The notes beneath the pieces were generated by a model. It worked only from the letters and a program-made list of their open reading frames with translations. It did no database searches and had not been told where the DNA came from. Below, piece by piece: positions 32,501 through 37,810 of a DNA stretch of 37,981 nt. Position 1 is the stretch's first letter, and each line of letters starts with the position of its first letter. A program made the translations under genes and the position numbers. Origin of the DNA: Branchiostoma floridae (Eukaryota; Chordata; Leptocardii; Amphioxiformes; Branchiostomatidae); assembly GCF_000003815.2 (NCBI RefSeq), contig NW_023365710.1, positions 64,001 to 101,981 of the forward strand, given 5' to 3'.

Positions 32501-33319
32501 AGCGTTTTACAAGGTCATATGATGGGGAATCATCACCATAAGTTTCTTTTATTTCATCAAAAGTCTCATTTGGTATGCGTCCTTTCAAATACAAAAACCG
32601 GATCACTGCGCGACACTCAACTGGCTCCATTTCACACCTGGTCCATTTCACACCTGACTCAGTTCAAACACCTTTAAATCAAAAACCAAAATTAGTTCAG
32701 AGCTGTTTTTTGCAACATAACCCATAGAGATATGAATCATTACATATGCAAAAATTTCATCTAGATCAGACAACTGGAAGTGGGTCAGGTGGATTACTTC
32801 TTGAACGCCCCTCGTACGCTCCTATTTGGAAAAGGGGGCCATTGGGATGGTTTACGTGTTGTTTTTGCAATCTAGAGGATGAATCCTACGTGGCCCCGTG
32901 GGGTAACCTGAAGCTACCAGGCTATTTTGTGGCACGGCAGGGCCCTGGATATTTTTAAACGCACAATTAGAATAATCCCGGGACCCGGCGACAAGCAGAC
33001 GCGACAAATTGTCCTGGACTAAACATGTTTGATTTATTCCGTAGACTCCACCCTCCGGAGCTGGTGGCCTCGGCCGTCGGTGCTGCAGTTGGACTGGACC
33101 GACGTGTTCGTCAGTAACTCCTCCCTGGTGTACGAGGTGTCTGTCGGGACCCGGCCGGGCGGATGTGACGTACTGAAGTGGGTGGAGACAGAACAGACCC
33201 AGATGAGCATGGACAATGTTGATAACAACAAGGAACACTTTGTTGTCATCACTGCCATCAACCAAGCTGGACTGTACTCGGGACAAAACTTTGTTCTGTC
33301 CTATCCAGCAAACGGATAA
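1080..33319 (+). CDS. giant FN3-like repeat protein, 49 exons, 5'-partial
   Basis: Forty-nine exons join in one frame with no internal stop, giving about 2,924 residues. Each end is a GT-AG site and each phase matches its neighbour. Exon bounds are given in the segment entries below. About 20 modules share a W-G-F / E-S-G / Y-x-W core, then Y-Y-V-T-V-x-A-x-N, then a linker such as VTVDVTPP, ITVDLTPP or IIDNSPP. This resembles the fibronectin type III fold; I do not recognise a named family. Many N-x-S/T sequons and scattered Cys suggest secretion or a cell-surface role. The signal peptide would be upstream of the window. The last exon ends in a stop with no membrane segment, so the visible C terminus looks secreted. 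Its function is unknown. An FMO gene lies antisense in intron 47. Least certain joins are exons 8/9 and 30/31. Confidence 0.85.
1363..1389. repeat. TA microsatellite
   Basis: An uninterrupted TA run of about 27 bp lies in intron 1 of gene 1. Confidence 0.95.
1600..1735 (-). repeat. possible degraded SINE / CCCGG-family remnant
   Basis: The minus strand reads GTAGCTCTACTGGTAGCAGC (A-box-like), then GGTTCCAGTTA (poor B box), then CTGACCGGGCAGCTTTCGGG, which resembles the CCCGG family arms. The match to pol III boxes is weak, so the call is tentative. Confidence 0.35.
2159..2305. mobile_element. hairpin MITE in gene 1 intron 2
   Basis: Almost the whole 147 bp folds back on itself: TAGTCTCCAA pairs with TTGGAGACTA, GATAGTATCAAAGCTG with its complement at 2268-2283, and AAGGAGTATAGC with GCTATACTCCTT. 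If the terminal TA pairs are target duplications, this is a Tc1/mariner-type MITE with GTCTCCAA ends. Confidence 0.75.
2774..3705. mobile_element. MITE of the CAACCCG family, interrupted by a second element
   Basis: The ends are inverted repeats: left GCTAAGGGCACATCCCGCCG and right ending CGGCGGGTTGTGCCTTTAGC, the same as the two complete copies in the FMO introns but in reverse orientation. The internal sequence (TTTCTGAAAACG, CGTCGGATTCC) also matches them. It is split at 3026-3623 by another element. It lies in intron 3 of gene 1. Confidence 0.8.
3026..3623. mobile_element. inserted element, 598 bp, CACTTA target duplication
   Basis: CACTTA is present at 3020-3025 and again at 3624-3629, and joining the flanks restores the surrounding MITE. 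The ends share TTCACACG in inverted orientation (CCCCCTTCACACGAG left, CCGTGTGAAGGCC right). An internal inverted copy of the left end lies at about 3462-3499. The interior is rich in ATTCG and ATTCT words and has no coding capacity. I do not recognise the family. Confidence 0.75.
3924..5576 (+). CDS. gene 1 exons 4-7, first clear FN3-like modules
   Basis: Exons are 3924-4132, 4287-4407, 4850-5041 and 5361-5576. Exon 4 has FWVRAFDVVGNHADDYV followed by the linker VDSSPPIIED. Exon 5 has DDHSGLHNIHWELHD, the E-S-G / Y-x-W core of a module. Exon 6 adds a four-Cys cluster (ECPPPFCTC then EECYF) before the strand DYYIIITATNN. Exon 7 starts exactly at the linker ITVDTSPPLPGHVHD and continues into SWEGFFDRESGVMFYMYGF. 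Exon 7 is phase 0 at both ends (216 bp). Introns 4408-4849 and 5042-5360 show nothing recognisable. Confidence 0.85.
5905..8414 (+). CDS. gene 1 exons 8-13, FN3-like modules
   Basis: Exons are 5905-6179, 6274-6421, 6570-6788, 7127-7301, 7486-7769 and 8217-8414. Exon 8 carries YYCTVIAFNRA, then SDGVTVDVTPPVITD. Exon 10 has EDPDSEVYDYEVGLSS, then FYLVLKAFNRAQMS. Exon 11 begins with the linker VIVDVTPPEFSGP. Exon 12 has TYYVSVRVENAAGLST and a degenerate linker lacking Asp-x-Thr-Pro-Pro. Exon 13 has CAWLGFAHPH and VGIGTQPGTADV. The exon 8/9 junction has two frame-compatible donor/acceptor pairs (see findings). Introns 5577-5904 and 6789-7126 hold nothing I recognise. Confidence 0.83.
8087..8157. 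mobile_element. short palindromic element (CCCGGTTTGGAA family)
   Basis: The left arm TTTCAAACCGGGGCCCG and right arm CGAGCCCCGGTTTGGAAA are complementary. The same pair with a longer interior occurs at about 24900-25100 and 27495-27640, and a remnant occurs at about 1604-1640. It lies in intron 12 of gene 1. Confidence 0.65.
8690..8721. repeat. AGATAC short tandem repeat
   Basis: Five near-perfect copies of AGATAC/AGGTAC lie in intron 13 of gene 1. Confidence 0.85.
8833..10918 (+). CDS. gene 1 exons 14-17, divergent modules
   Basis: Exons are 8833-8965, 9210-9384, 9654-9792 and 10658-10918. Exon 14 has TYYVTVVAGTESGNIS and SDGVLVLKDDD; its linker lacks the usual VDxTPP and is followed by a Cys (GLGCNM). 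Exon 15 has VGCSED and an AHWTIPD core. Exon 16 has HGGWTGLFLLN, then CHLSGCF. Exon 17 restores the pattern with DGFTVLHNPPTPGHIS and a WQQFG / YEWNLA module. The donor of exon 16 coincides with the end of a transposon in intron 16. Intron 8415-8832 holds a GATACA-type repeat. Confidence 0.8.
9796..10492. mobile_element. TA-flanked inverted-repeat transposon in intron 16
   Basis: The ends are exact inverted repeats of 22 bp (left begins GAGTCCATTCCAAGACACCA; its complement ends at 10492). TA flanks both ends at 9794-9795 and 10493-10494. The interior is AT-rich without a transposase, containing two copies of ATTTACAAAAAATGGT. This fits a non-autonomous Tc1/mariner-type MITE of 697 bp. Its left end lies three bases past the end of gene 1 exon 16. 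Confidence 0.85.
11344..12818 (+). CDS. gene 1 exons 18-20, Trp/His-rich segment
   Basis: Exons are 11344-11540, 12110-12341 and 12612-12818. Exon 18 closes a module with FTHCLRLLIRGYNRVGLYST. Exons 19-20 differ from the FN3-like pattern. They carry FAVWPTLRHGHYRWKVVSD, then APRHGLKYPDYDC, two further Cys (SAPQVLACGETE) and LLHGRRYHICVHANATV, before returning to the standard linker GITVDLTPPLPGHVWV. This segment may be a distinct domain or a strongly divergent module. Phases 2 and 0 are consistent across the joins. Intron 10919-11343 holds only a short ATATG-rich stretch; intron 11541-12109 holds nothing I could classify apart from a short copy of the exon 19 start. Confidence 0.8.
12967..18221 (+). 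CDS. gene 1 exons 21-33, core FN3-like array
   Basis: Exons are 12967-13072, 13232-13348, 13613-13780, 14169-14317, 14674-14802, 15181-15319, 15654-15840, 15984-16195, 16294-16406, 16510-16629, 16783-16911, 17456-17674 and 18084-18221. Successive modules carry cores such as WWEGFHDPHTALIGFTWSIG and HWFGFHDPHSGLSHYEW, the loop TPGGDDV, the strand YYVTVVACNAADLC, and linkers VTVDVSAPVV, VVETSPPAAG, IIDNSPPVVG, VTVDDTPPVF and IDSTPPTVG. The array is consistent with tandem duplication of one module. The exon 31 start is my choice: an earlier acceptor at 16734 reads into TGA, while 16783 keeps the frame. Most introns here hold nothing recognisable. Confidence 0.85.
17188..17340. mobile_element. 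inverted-repeat MITE in gene 1 intron 31
   Basis: GTAGGTGGCGCTTTTGTGGC near 17190 and ACACAATCC near 17213 are repeated in inverted order at about 17300-17336 (GGATTGTGTT, then GCAAAAGCGCCACCTAC). The middle contains two copies of ATAACGGGAC. It is non-coding; family unknown. Confidence 0.7.
18222..18904. other. gene 1 intron 33, GC-rich hairpin, no gene recognised
   Basis: CTAGGACAGGGC occurs twice (about 18376 and 18493) and a GC-rich palindrome GGCCCCCCGCGGGGAGGGGCC-like stretch lies at about 18434-18453 between them. Open frames of 60-130 codons on both strands carry no recognisable motif. It may be part of an undefined repeat. Confidence 0.4.
18905..20484 (+). CDS. gene 1 exons 34-37, with cysteine-rich segment
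   Basis: Exons are 18905-19082, 19482-19623, 19868-19995 and 20354-20484. Exon 34 (about residues 1927-1986 counted from the first full codon in the window) holds seven Cys in 39 residues, beginning RRCDAESCEGDCTCAPQ, unlike the rest of the protein. Exon 35 adds one Cys and ARWEILPGG. Exons 36-37 return to the FN3-like pattern with RFEWSAG, PEVKYVFHVRAWYGS and the linker GILTDFTPPAV. The exon 37 acceptor was set at 20352-20353 because the nearer AG at 20362 would break the frame. Introns 19083-19481 and 19996-20353 show only short simple repeats (aatc and aagc). Confidence 0.8.
20749..22205 (+). CDS. gene 1 exons 38-41, FN3-like modules
   Basis: Exons are 20749-20896, 21071-21231, 21479-21722 and 22042-22205. 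Exon 38 has GVGWRNVFMDQEVGVAYFLV and ends in phase 1 at FPG. Exon 39 has GLTLEPNVKYYSNVKAFNRA, then SSDGFL. Exon 40 starts at the linker VDIDSPTAGVVQDG and has TWRGFSDLQSFIHHYTC and APGRDDVSTC. Exon 41 has RYYATVYAVDASGLWS, the linker GVTVDTTAPVP and then NLLSNPSFEDVQ, which opens the galactose-binding-like domain of the next exon. Intron 21723-22041 holds nothing I recognise. Confidence 0.85.
22442..22858 (+). CDS. gene 1 exon 42, galactose-binding-like (DUF642-type) domain
   Basis: This 417-bp exon is the longest of the gene and is phase 0 at both ends. With NLLSNPSFED at the end of exon 41 and VERLQ at the start of exon 43 it forms a domain of about 150 residues. Its marks are the opening N-P-S-F-E-D, ISQDGRSYLLLLGSVSQAV, TPGDKYRLTFHASP, WHRHVFYFTAVHTVSNVT and the closing GVWNGIALDNVNVERL. 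This order (N-x-S-F-E, Y-x-L-x-F-x-A, F-x-F-T-A, G-x-x-L-D-N-V) is typical of DUF642/CBM-like jelly-roll domains known from plant cell-wall and bacterial surface proteins. Carbohydrate binding is an inference from the fold. It is the only such domain seen here. Confidence 0.65.
23255..25312 (+). CDS. gene 1 exons 43-47, FN3-like modules before the nested FMO
   Basis: Exons are 23255-23429, 23735-23925, 24061-24169, 24508-24700 and 25177-25312. Exon 43 finishes the DUF642-type domain and begins a module with HAAWDFVDPESLIIDYSWAI. Exon 44 has FLHVTVVAENAAELRS and the linker VLVDLTPPVITDVK. Exon 45 has DVRDDESGLDFCDWTIG. Exon 46 has VYPTVRCTNHAGVSS, then SDGVTVALQPPE. Exon 47 has VTWSGFFDESGIHHYQ and ends in phase 0 at 25312, in the middle of a module. 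The next exon lies 6.7 kb away, beyond the FMO gene. Confidence 0.83.
24900..25100. mobile_element. CCCGGTTTGGAA-family element in gene 1 intron 46
   Basis: The left end is ACCAAACCGGTGCCCAGTCG and the right end is CGACCGGGCCCCGGTTTGGA. The interior carries a GATGATGAT run at about 24950 and AT-rich non-coding sequence. It is the longest copy of this family in the window. Confidence 0.65.
25425..26093. repeat. FMO-flanking direct repeat, copy 1 (downstream of FMO)
   Basis: This stretch matches 30571-31229 in the same orientation along its length with scattered substitutions and small indels. Shared blocks include GTCAGAGCGACGG (ends at 25500), GACTCCATGGCGCGAAATAC, a run ending GACGAAT at 25695, and CATCTCAGAGAT from 25926 onward to GTTATAATTA. 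It lies past the 3' end of FMO. It may be a relic promoter of a lost second FMO copy or an interspersed repeat. It also contains TTTATT motifs near 25800 that could act as AATAAA for the FMO transcript. Confidence 0.85.
26319..30551 (-). CDS. FMO: flavin-containing monooxygenase, complete, nested in gene 1 intron
   Basis: FMOs use FAD, NADPH and O2 to oxygenate soft nucleophiles (N, S) of xenobiotics and small amines at the ER. Five minus-strand exons join in frame: 30551-30238, 29503-29422, 29011-28884, 28139-28031 and 27281-26319, giving 531 residues, the usual family length. Visible marks are MAKKVAVIGSGASGL (FAD GxGxxG, residues 9-14), GGLW, the FMO signature FQGQTTHSHDY ending near residue 178, the NADPH motif GIGNSGGD (193-200), FCTGY (325-329, family FATGY) and a hydrophobic C-terminal tail (about 510-531) that would anchor it in the ER. 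The last exon of 963 bp covers what is several exons in vertebrates. The start ATG opens directly into the FAD fold. No break is seen, so it is probably functional. The paralogue is not assignable. Confidence 0.93.
27495..27640. mobile_element. CCCGGTTTGGAA-family element in FMO intron 4
   Basis: The left end contains GGCCCTGCCGGGCAGTTTTG and the right end CTGGCCGGGCCCCGGTTTGA, the same arms as the copies in gene 1 introns. The interior is AT-rich and non-coding. Confidence 0.6.
27855..28013. mobile_element. short inverted-repeat element next to the FMO exon 4 donor
   Basis: GCAGAGGGAGACGAAA at 27855-27870 is repeated inverted at 27998-28013 with one mismatch. Weaker similarity extends outward on both sides, so that the right arm may reach the donor of FMO exon 4 (28030). 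The 127-bp interior is non-coding. Family unknown. Confidence 0.6.
28223..28480. mobile_element. CAACCCG-family MITE in FMO intron 3
   Basis: It starts AGCTACAACCCGTTGTACG and ends GTACGGCGGGTTGTGCCATC, imperfect inverted repeats of the family seen at 2774-3705 and 29036-29334. The internal blocks ACGTGCCAAAACGTGGGCAA and GGGAATCCGACG match the 29036 copy in the same orientation. Confidence 0.8.
29036..29334. mobile_element. CAACCCG-family MITE in FMO intron 2
   Basis: This is the best-preserved copy (299 bp). It begins AGCTAAGGGCACAACCCG and ends CGGGTTGTGCCCTTAGCT, an inverted repeat extending about 30 bp. A poly-C/poly-A run lies at about 29270-29291. It holds no coding sequence. Confidence 0.85.
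30571..31229. repeat. FMO-flanking direct repeat, copy 2 (FMO promoter side)
   Basis: This is the second copy of the repeat at 25425-26093. It begins about 20 bp upstream of the FMO start codon at 30551, so it probably contains the FMO promoter and 5' leader. The 207-bp N run falls inside it. The distance from the end of GACGAAT to the start of CATCTCAGAG is 231 bp in both copies, so the gap length agrees with the intact copy. Confidence 0.85.
30838..31044. other. assembly gap (207 Ns)
   Basis: This is a run of N within the flanking repeat upstream of FMO. Open frames running through it are artefacts. The intact copy at about 25699-25905 predicts the missing content, which is AT-rich and non-coding there. 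Confidence 0.99.
31240..31545 (+). repeat. possible retroelement tail in gene 1 intron 47
   Basis: The stretch has no coding sequence and ends in a GATGATGATGAT run after GGGACTGAGATGAG, a layout typical of short-repeat tails of non-LTR retroelements or SINEs. I cannot define its start or family. Confidence 0.3.
31969..33319 (+). CDS. gene 1 exons 48-49, C terminus
   Basis: Exon 48 is 31969-32173 and exon 49 is 33045-33319 including the stop TAA. Exon 48 begins VRMLSHDAPEF in phase 0 and supplies the second half of the module started in exon 47: TYQVQVRAVNHVGVVSD followed by the degenerate linker VVIETEEPQVVG. Exon 49 has LQLDWTDVFVSNSSLVYEV, SVGTRPGGCDV and HFVVITAINQAGLYSG, and stops after SYPANG without a following linker. 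This continuity of module and phase is why I join the exons on both sides of the FMO gene. An ATTAAA at about 33363 could serve polyadenylation. Confidence 0.78.
32236..32814 (-). mobile_element. mariner-like element, internally deleted
   Basis: Terminal inverted repeats begin CGAGGGGCGTTCAAGAAG and run for about 33 bp; both ends are flanked by TA (32234-32235 and 32815-32816), the target duplication of the Tc1/mariner superfamily. On the minus strand a frame at 32651-32331 encodes the N-terminal helix-turn-helix region of a mariner transposase: EPVECRAVIRFLYLKGR, ETYGDDSPSYDLVKRW and SVETAPRPGRPSSAIDEAS. The catalytic DDD domain is absent and the element is only 579 bp, so it is a non-autonomous deletion derivative. 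It lies in intron 48 of gene 1. Confidence 0.9.
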
Positions 33320-34611
33320 CTAAACACTGTTTGCCAGGTTGTCATCATGCAATTAGGTTAGATTAAAGGTCCATATGGAATATAGACTTGGTTTCATGGT
33401 TGCTTTGGTTGGCTATTTTAGTCATAAATGCTGTAACTTCATCACTCCATAGTCTTCTGCACGTTATGATATCATCCCAGACTCGATGTTACAAATTTGT
33501 TCTTGCGCCATTGACATTGTTTTTTTTCTGTTAGATGTTTTTTTTTGGTCAATTTTAATTCTTTACTGACATAAGACAAATTGAGATACAAAAATTTGTG
33601 TCCCTCCGGGGAGAGGCAATTTACACGACTTTCCTGGAAGTAAATATAAATTTAGTTACCTGAAATCGGTTGATGAGGTGATGGAAGGATAGAGATTGAC
33701 TTCACCCTTCAGTTCGATTGATAAGTCAATCGAAAGGATTTGCCGTGTACTTACATATCTCTGCCTTTGTATCTTTAGTAGATCGTAGAGAGTAAAGTAA
33801 ATCATTGGATGCCTTATTTTTGTATTGTAGTGTTTTTGTGTGTTGATTACCATACTCACACTAAGACACGGACCGGCAGTCTCTTCAAGCGTGTAAGCGA
33901 GGGGATGGCATTTGCACGTGTAACTGCATATAGTATTTTGTATCAAATGATCAATTTTGACTGCCGAAAAACGTATCATTTACATCTAGACCAGAAGGTG
34001 TTTCTTTTATTGCTTCATACATTATCCATTTCGGTATAACAGCAATGGTTCTTCGCCATATCTAAACACAAAAGACGTATGTCACAGGTAAGAATGTATA
34101 CTTTACCAACCAATAAGGTTGCCATTCGTGAAAATGAGGCCCTGCTTTTCATCCATGCACTGTACTCTGTAAAATGTCATATTTACATACGCCATAAAAG
34201 TGAAATCCTTATTATTCACGACGAAATGGTATTTTAGTACTTATGTCATTAATCTAAAACTTTGCATAATATATTTTGGTTGATATTCAACGCATCCCTA
34301 CAAAAACAGTAATCCGAAGACATTGTACCTCCTCTTCTGCATATTCCTTACATATTGACAAATTGTTGAAACAAAATTGACCCCTATAATTATTTACAAA
34401 ACTGCCAGGGGATGAACCAACACCACTTTTTGTGAGTTCAAGAACTATCTACCCTTACAAAATTTAAATTACTATACCATATCCAGATCAAGGAAAATCA
34501 AAACCTACCAACATATCAACTATCATAAAGATCTAGCCATGACTTCTCTAGTTATTCTGTTTACGCACAAACATACACAGATGTACACATACACATCTTG
34601 GCAAAAGCCTC
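33320..34611. other. convergent intergenic region between gene 1 and the P450
   Basis: Both flanking genes end here (gene 1 stop at 33319, P450 stop at 34612). No exon, RNA gene or complete element is recognised. The stretch is AT-rich. It holds a short SINE-body remnant at about 33600-33640, and candidate polyadenylation motifs: ATTAAA near 33363 for gene 1 and TTTATT near 34004 (AATAAA on the minus strand) for the P450, the latter rather distant. Confidence 0.6.
33600..33640 (+). repeat. SINE-body remnant
   Basis: GGGGAGAGGCAATTTACACG followed by ACTTTCC resembles the body of a tRNA-derived SINE as I remember such elements from invertebrate genomes. No head or tail is left. It lies between gene 1 and the P450. 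Confidence 0.35.
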
Positions 34612-37183
34612 TCAACGTGGAATCGCACAGAGCTGGAACGGATGCGGTGTCAATGTCAGACCAAGGATGCCATCGGCGTTTGGAGGTGGAGCGCAATCTG
34701 GCGCCTTGAAGGTGAAGGACTGCAGCAGGGCAGTGAAGAACAGGAAAAGTTCCATCCTGGCCAGCTGCTCACCAAGGCAACCCCGACGACCTGGAAATGA
34801 ATAATGCCAAGTGTTAAGATAATCCAGCCATCCAATAGACAGTGTGTAAGCATAATTGTGGTCAGATAAACTCGTAATCTCTAAGCCTGATAATTACCTC
34901 CTCCAAAAGGCAAGTAAGATTCGGGCTTGTTGATGACTTTCCCTTCCGCGTCCAGAAACCTTTCGGGGTCAAACCGGTCCGGATCAGGCCAGTAGGCGGG
35001 GTCCATGTGGAGGGAGTACAGGTTCAGTAATACCTGCATGGGTCAAACAAAATAGAAATCACGTCTCTCTCTTCTCTGTACGTTTCCCATAAACGTTTTG
35101 TGGGATGGAGGGGGAGCGGACGTAAACTAATCCGCGCGTGGATGTCGTTCACAAAATCAGTGTGGTCTGAGTTGCAATACCTGGGTTCCCTTGGGGAGGT
35201 CATATTCTCCTACTCTGACTGCTTCTGTCGTGGCGTGGGGAATGGCAAGAGGTCCAACTGGGCGGATCCTCATGACCTCCTGCAGACAGGCGTTCACGTA
35301 GGGCAGCTGGGAACGGTGGGACAGGGCGGGCAGACTCTCACCAACAACGGCATCAAGCTCCTCATGGACCTGTTAGGATAGAATTGTCATGAAGTAACCC
35401 TTATCGACCTTCTAAGAGTTTGAAGAAGTCGTAATCGCAAGGCATATGTACGCCAAGGGAACTTGCAGTTTAAAGATGGACCAGAGTTCCAGCTATATTT
35501 GCAAGTTAATAGAATTTTCACCAAGCAGTGACTTTTGAAAGGTAAACAGACGTACCTCCAAATTTTCGATGGCTATCAGTCCATCTTGATCACGGAGTGA
35601 CCTTGTTCTCGCGAGAGTTACGAGAACAAGGTCTAATTGTATTAACTGCGTACACACGTGACTAATAAATCTCTTCAACGATATATTTGCCAGACTTTCG
35701 GAGTTAGGCAGGGTGACAGTTATTGCTCAGAAGTACCTTATTTTGGATGTCCGGGTTCAAAGTCATGTATAGCAGACTCCACAGCAGTGTGTTGGAAGTT
35801 GTGTCCGTGCCGGCGAAGAAAATATCCTGTGCCATGTACAGGACGTGTTCTTCCGTCAGACCCTCGAGCTTGTCCTGCTGTTCCAGCTCCAGCAGGCAGA
35901 AGTCCAGGAAGTCTCGCGGGTTCTCGCTATCAAGGTGTTCGCGATGGCGAGATATTTCTTCTTTCTCCATCTTTTGGATCTTGGCGATGTGTGCAGATAC
36001 ACTCCGGCTTACCCAGTTCACTGTGCATGGCAATAATGGTCTGATTTGTTATTGATTCAGTACTTTTTGGGAGTATGGACAACTTTATCATAATGTGTGC
36101 ATTAGACGTAGCTTGTAACACAACAAAGAAAGGCTTCTAGAATTTTCGACAACCCGTACAACAACGTTCTTCTGGTTCTAATGACTGCAGTCTGGGTACC
36201 ATCCGGGCAGTAGTTCGCTCCTTTGTTCGCTTCTTCTTGTTAATCCACAGTGTTAGGGCGGAGCCAACCCTCTCCTTTCATTGCCTTTTACCCCCAACCC
36301 CCTCTCCAACCCCAATCCCAACCGAAGCGATGCACCCCTTTTCCAATTATCTGGAAAGAGAATAGTTGGGTAAAAAGCCTTTCGCAAAGACGCAATGTCT
36401 AGCCATGAATTGAACCCGCGACCCCTCTCACTACTTTAACCACTAGGCCATTCCACGCCACGTGCGCACGGTTCTAAAGTACAGTTCGACCATCGATGCT
36501 AGAGGAATACTCTGTATTAAGGTCTGCGTCACATGTCCTACCCTGAGCTTGACCGGACTGTTTGCGGAAACTGAAGTTCACGCCAATAAATATGCACAAG
36601 GCATGATGCTGAATCATTTTTGGGTCGTTTGTGTTTTTGTTGTCTTTTACTTCGTACGGCTTGTGGTTCCTCAAGACTGCCCGGCTTGGCCCCTTTGTTA
36701 GCCTTAAGAAACCTCTTGTACTGACCTCCAGGAACAAACCTTAAGAAAGGGAAGACGCTGATGATCTGTCCAGCTCCATGATCAGCCACTACCGCGCCAA
36801 TCCCTTCAGTGAGTTCGCGGAACGTCTCATCCTCGTAGTCATAGCGCCTCCCGAACACCATGGAGCAGATGACGTTAGCAATCGCCACCGTGACGTCATG
36901 GGCGGGGTCAAAAGGCCTTGCCTCGTATTCTGTAATCTAAAAAAGTTTCTTCATCAGGAAGGTAACAAGTTAGCCCAGCTGACATTTGAGATGAAAACGT
37001 CAGGATCTTGCATAGTCGTTTTTTTTAACTTTTGACTCACCCTATTTCGTAGAAAGCTCGCCTCCTCTCGGATGTCTTCTTCAATGCTGTCTTGTCCGAC
37101 CTTCATGCCAAGGTTCTTTAAGGTGGCGGTGACAAACCTCTTTCTCTGTTTGAACTCGGTTCCCCAACGCCCAGAAGCAACGT
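34612..37183 (-). CDS. CYP2-clan cytochrome P450, 5'-partial
   Basis: This is a microsomal heme monooxygenase that takes electrons from NADPH-P450 reductase. Six minus-strand exons join in frame: about 37183-37041, 36936-36726, 36020-35737, 35369-35181, 35033-34898 and 34790-34612, coding about 379 residues plus stop. The C-helix reads SGRWGTEFKQRKRF; the I-helix reads DIFFAGTDTTSNT (oxygen activation); ExxR is QEVMR; PERF is FDPERF; the heme-binding loop FGGGRRGCLG is split by the last intron. The N-terminal anchor and proline-rich hinge, about 110-120 residues, must lie beyond 37981. The pattern fits the CYP2 clan; family and subfamily cannot be set from this. Its 3' end faces gene 1, leaving 1.3 kb between the two stops. 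The acceptor at 37184-37185 is the least certain boundary. Confidence 0.88.
35599..35633. repeat. perfect hairpin with TCTCGCGAGA in P450 intron
   Basis: GACCTTGTTCTCG (35599-35611) and CGAGAACAAGGTC (35621-35633) are exact inverted repeats around a 9-base loop. The palindrome TCTCGCGAGA at 35607-35616 spans the left arm and loop; the same word is a known metazoan core-promoter element bound by Kaiso/ZBTB33-type factors. Any function here is inference. Confidence 0.7.
36238..36455 (-). mobile_element. tRNA-derived SINE in P450 intron
   Basis: On the minus strand a tRNA-like head reads TGGCCTAGTGGTTA (A box, complement of 36437-36450) and GGGTTCAATTC (B box, complement of about 36407-36417), with degenerate arms. 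It is followed by a body with CTTTGCGAAAGGC, a GGTTGGG-rich stretch and GGGTTGGCTCCGCCCTAACA. This head-plus-body layout is that of a pol III SINE; a functional tRNA is excluded because the stems do not close. Confidence 0.65.
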
Positions 37184-37244
37184 CTTCAAGAACAAATATG
37201 GTGTAATTATCTTCGCAAAGAATGTTGTGTTTTCAGTTGTGCCA

Positions 37245-37810
37245 TGGTGGAGTGGCTGTGGTGTGGGTGTGTATGCAGTTAACTCGAGAAGCTGTGAATG
37301 AATCTTCATGATATTTTGTACGTATGTAGCGGTTGTAGAAGCAAAGGTCAAGTTTGAAAATGTGTCACCTGGCATTTTCCGTCGGTACTACAGGGGGATG
37401 TGTATGTAGGTGGACAAATCAATAAATCGAAAAGCTGTGCATGGTGCTGCATGATATTGGTAGGTGTGTAGCGGTTGTACGGTCAAGTTCGGAAATGATT
37501 TACCTGGCATTTCCCGTTGGTTCAACATTGAGATGCATGTGTGTTTGGGGACAACATAAATCAAGAAGCTGTAAATGATCTACGTGATCTTTGGTAAGTA
37601 AGTAGTGTTTGTAGAAGCAAAGGTCAAGTTCGAAAATGATTCACCTGACCTTTTCTGTCAATACTCCAGTGGGCTGTGTATGTATGTATGTATGCGTGTT
37701 TGTTTGTTTGTTTGTTTGTTTGTGGACAACAAACTCGAGAAGCTGTGGATTGTTCTGCATGATACATGGTGGAAGGGTAGGGATCGGGAGAAGGAAGGTC
37801 AAGTTCAATG
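37245..37810. repeat. degenerate tandem repeat in P450 intron, about 4 units
   Basis: The anchor GGTCAAGTT recurs at 37347, 37481, 37623 and 37797, with GAAGCTGT, CTGCATGAT and TGTAGCGGTTGTA elements in the same order in between. Units are about 135-175 bp, the last enlarged by TGTA and GTTT microsatellite runs at 37677-37722. It lies upstream (5') of the first visible P450 exon. Confidence 0.75.

Noticed and set aside
36360-36455. tRNA gene on the minus strand
   Set aside because: A and B boxes are present but the acceptor and anticodon stems do not pair, and a SINE body follows.
37118-37375. 85-codon minus frame at the 5' side of the P450
   Set aside because: It overlaps the C-helix exon in another frame and runs into the tandem repeat; no P450 motif.
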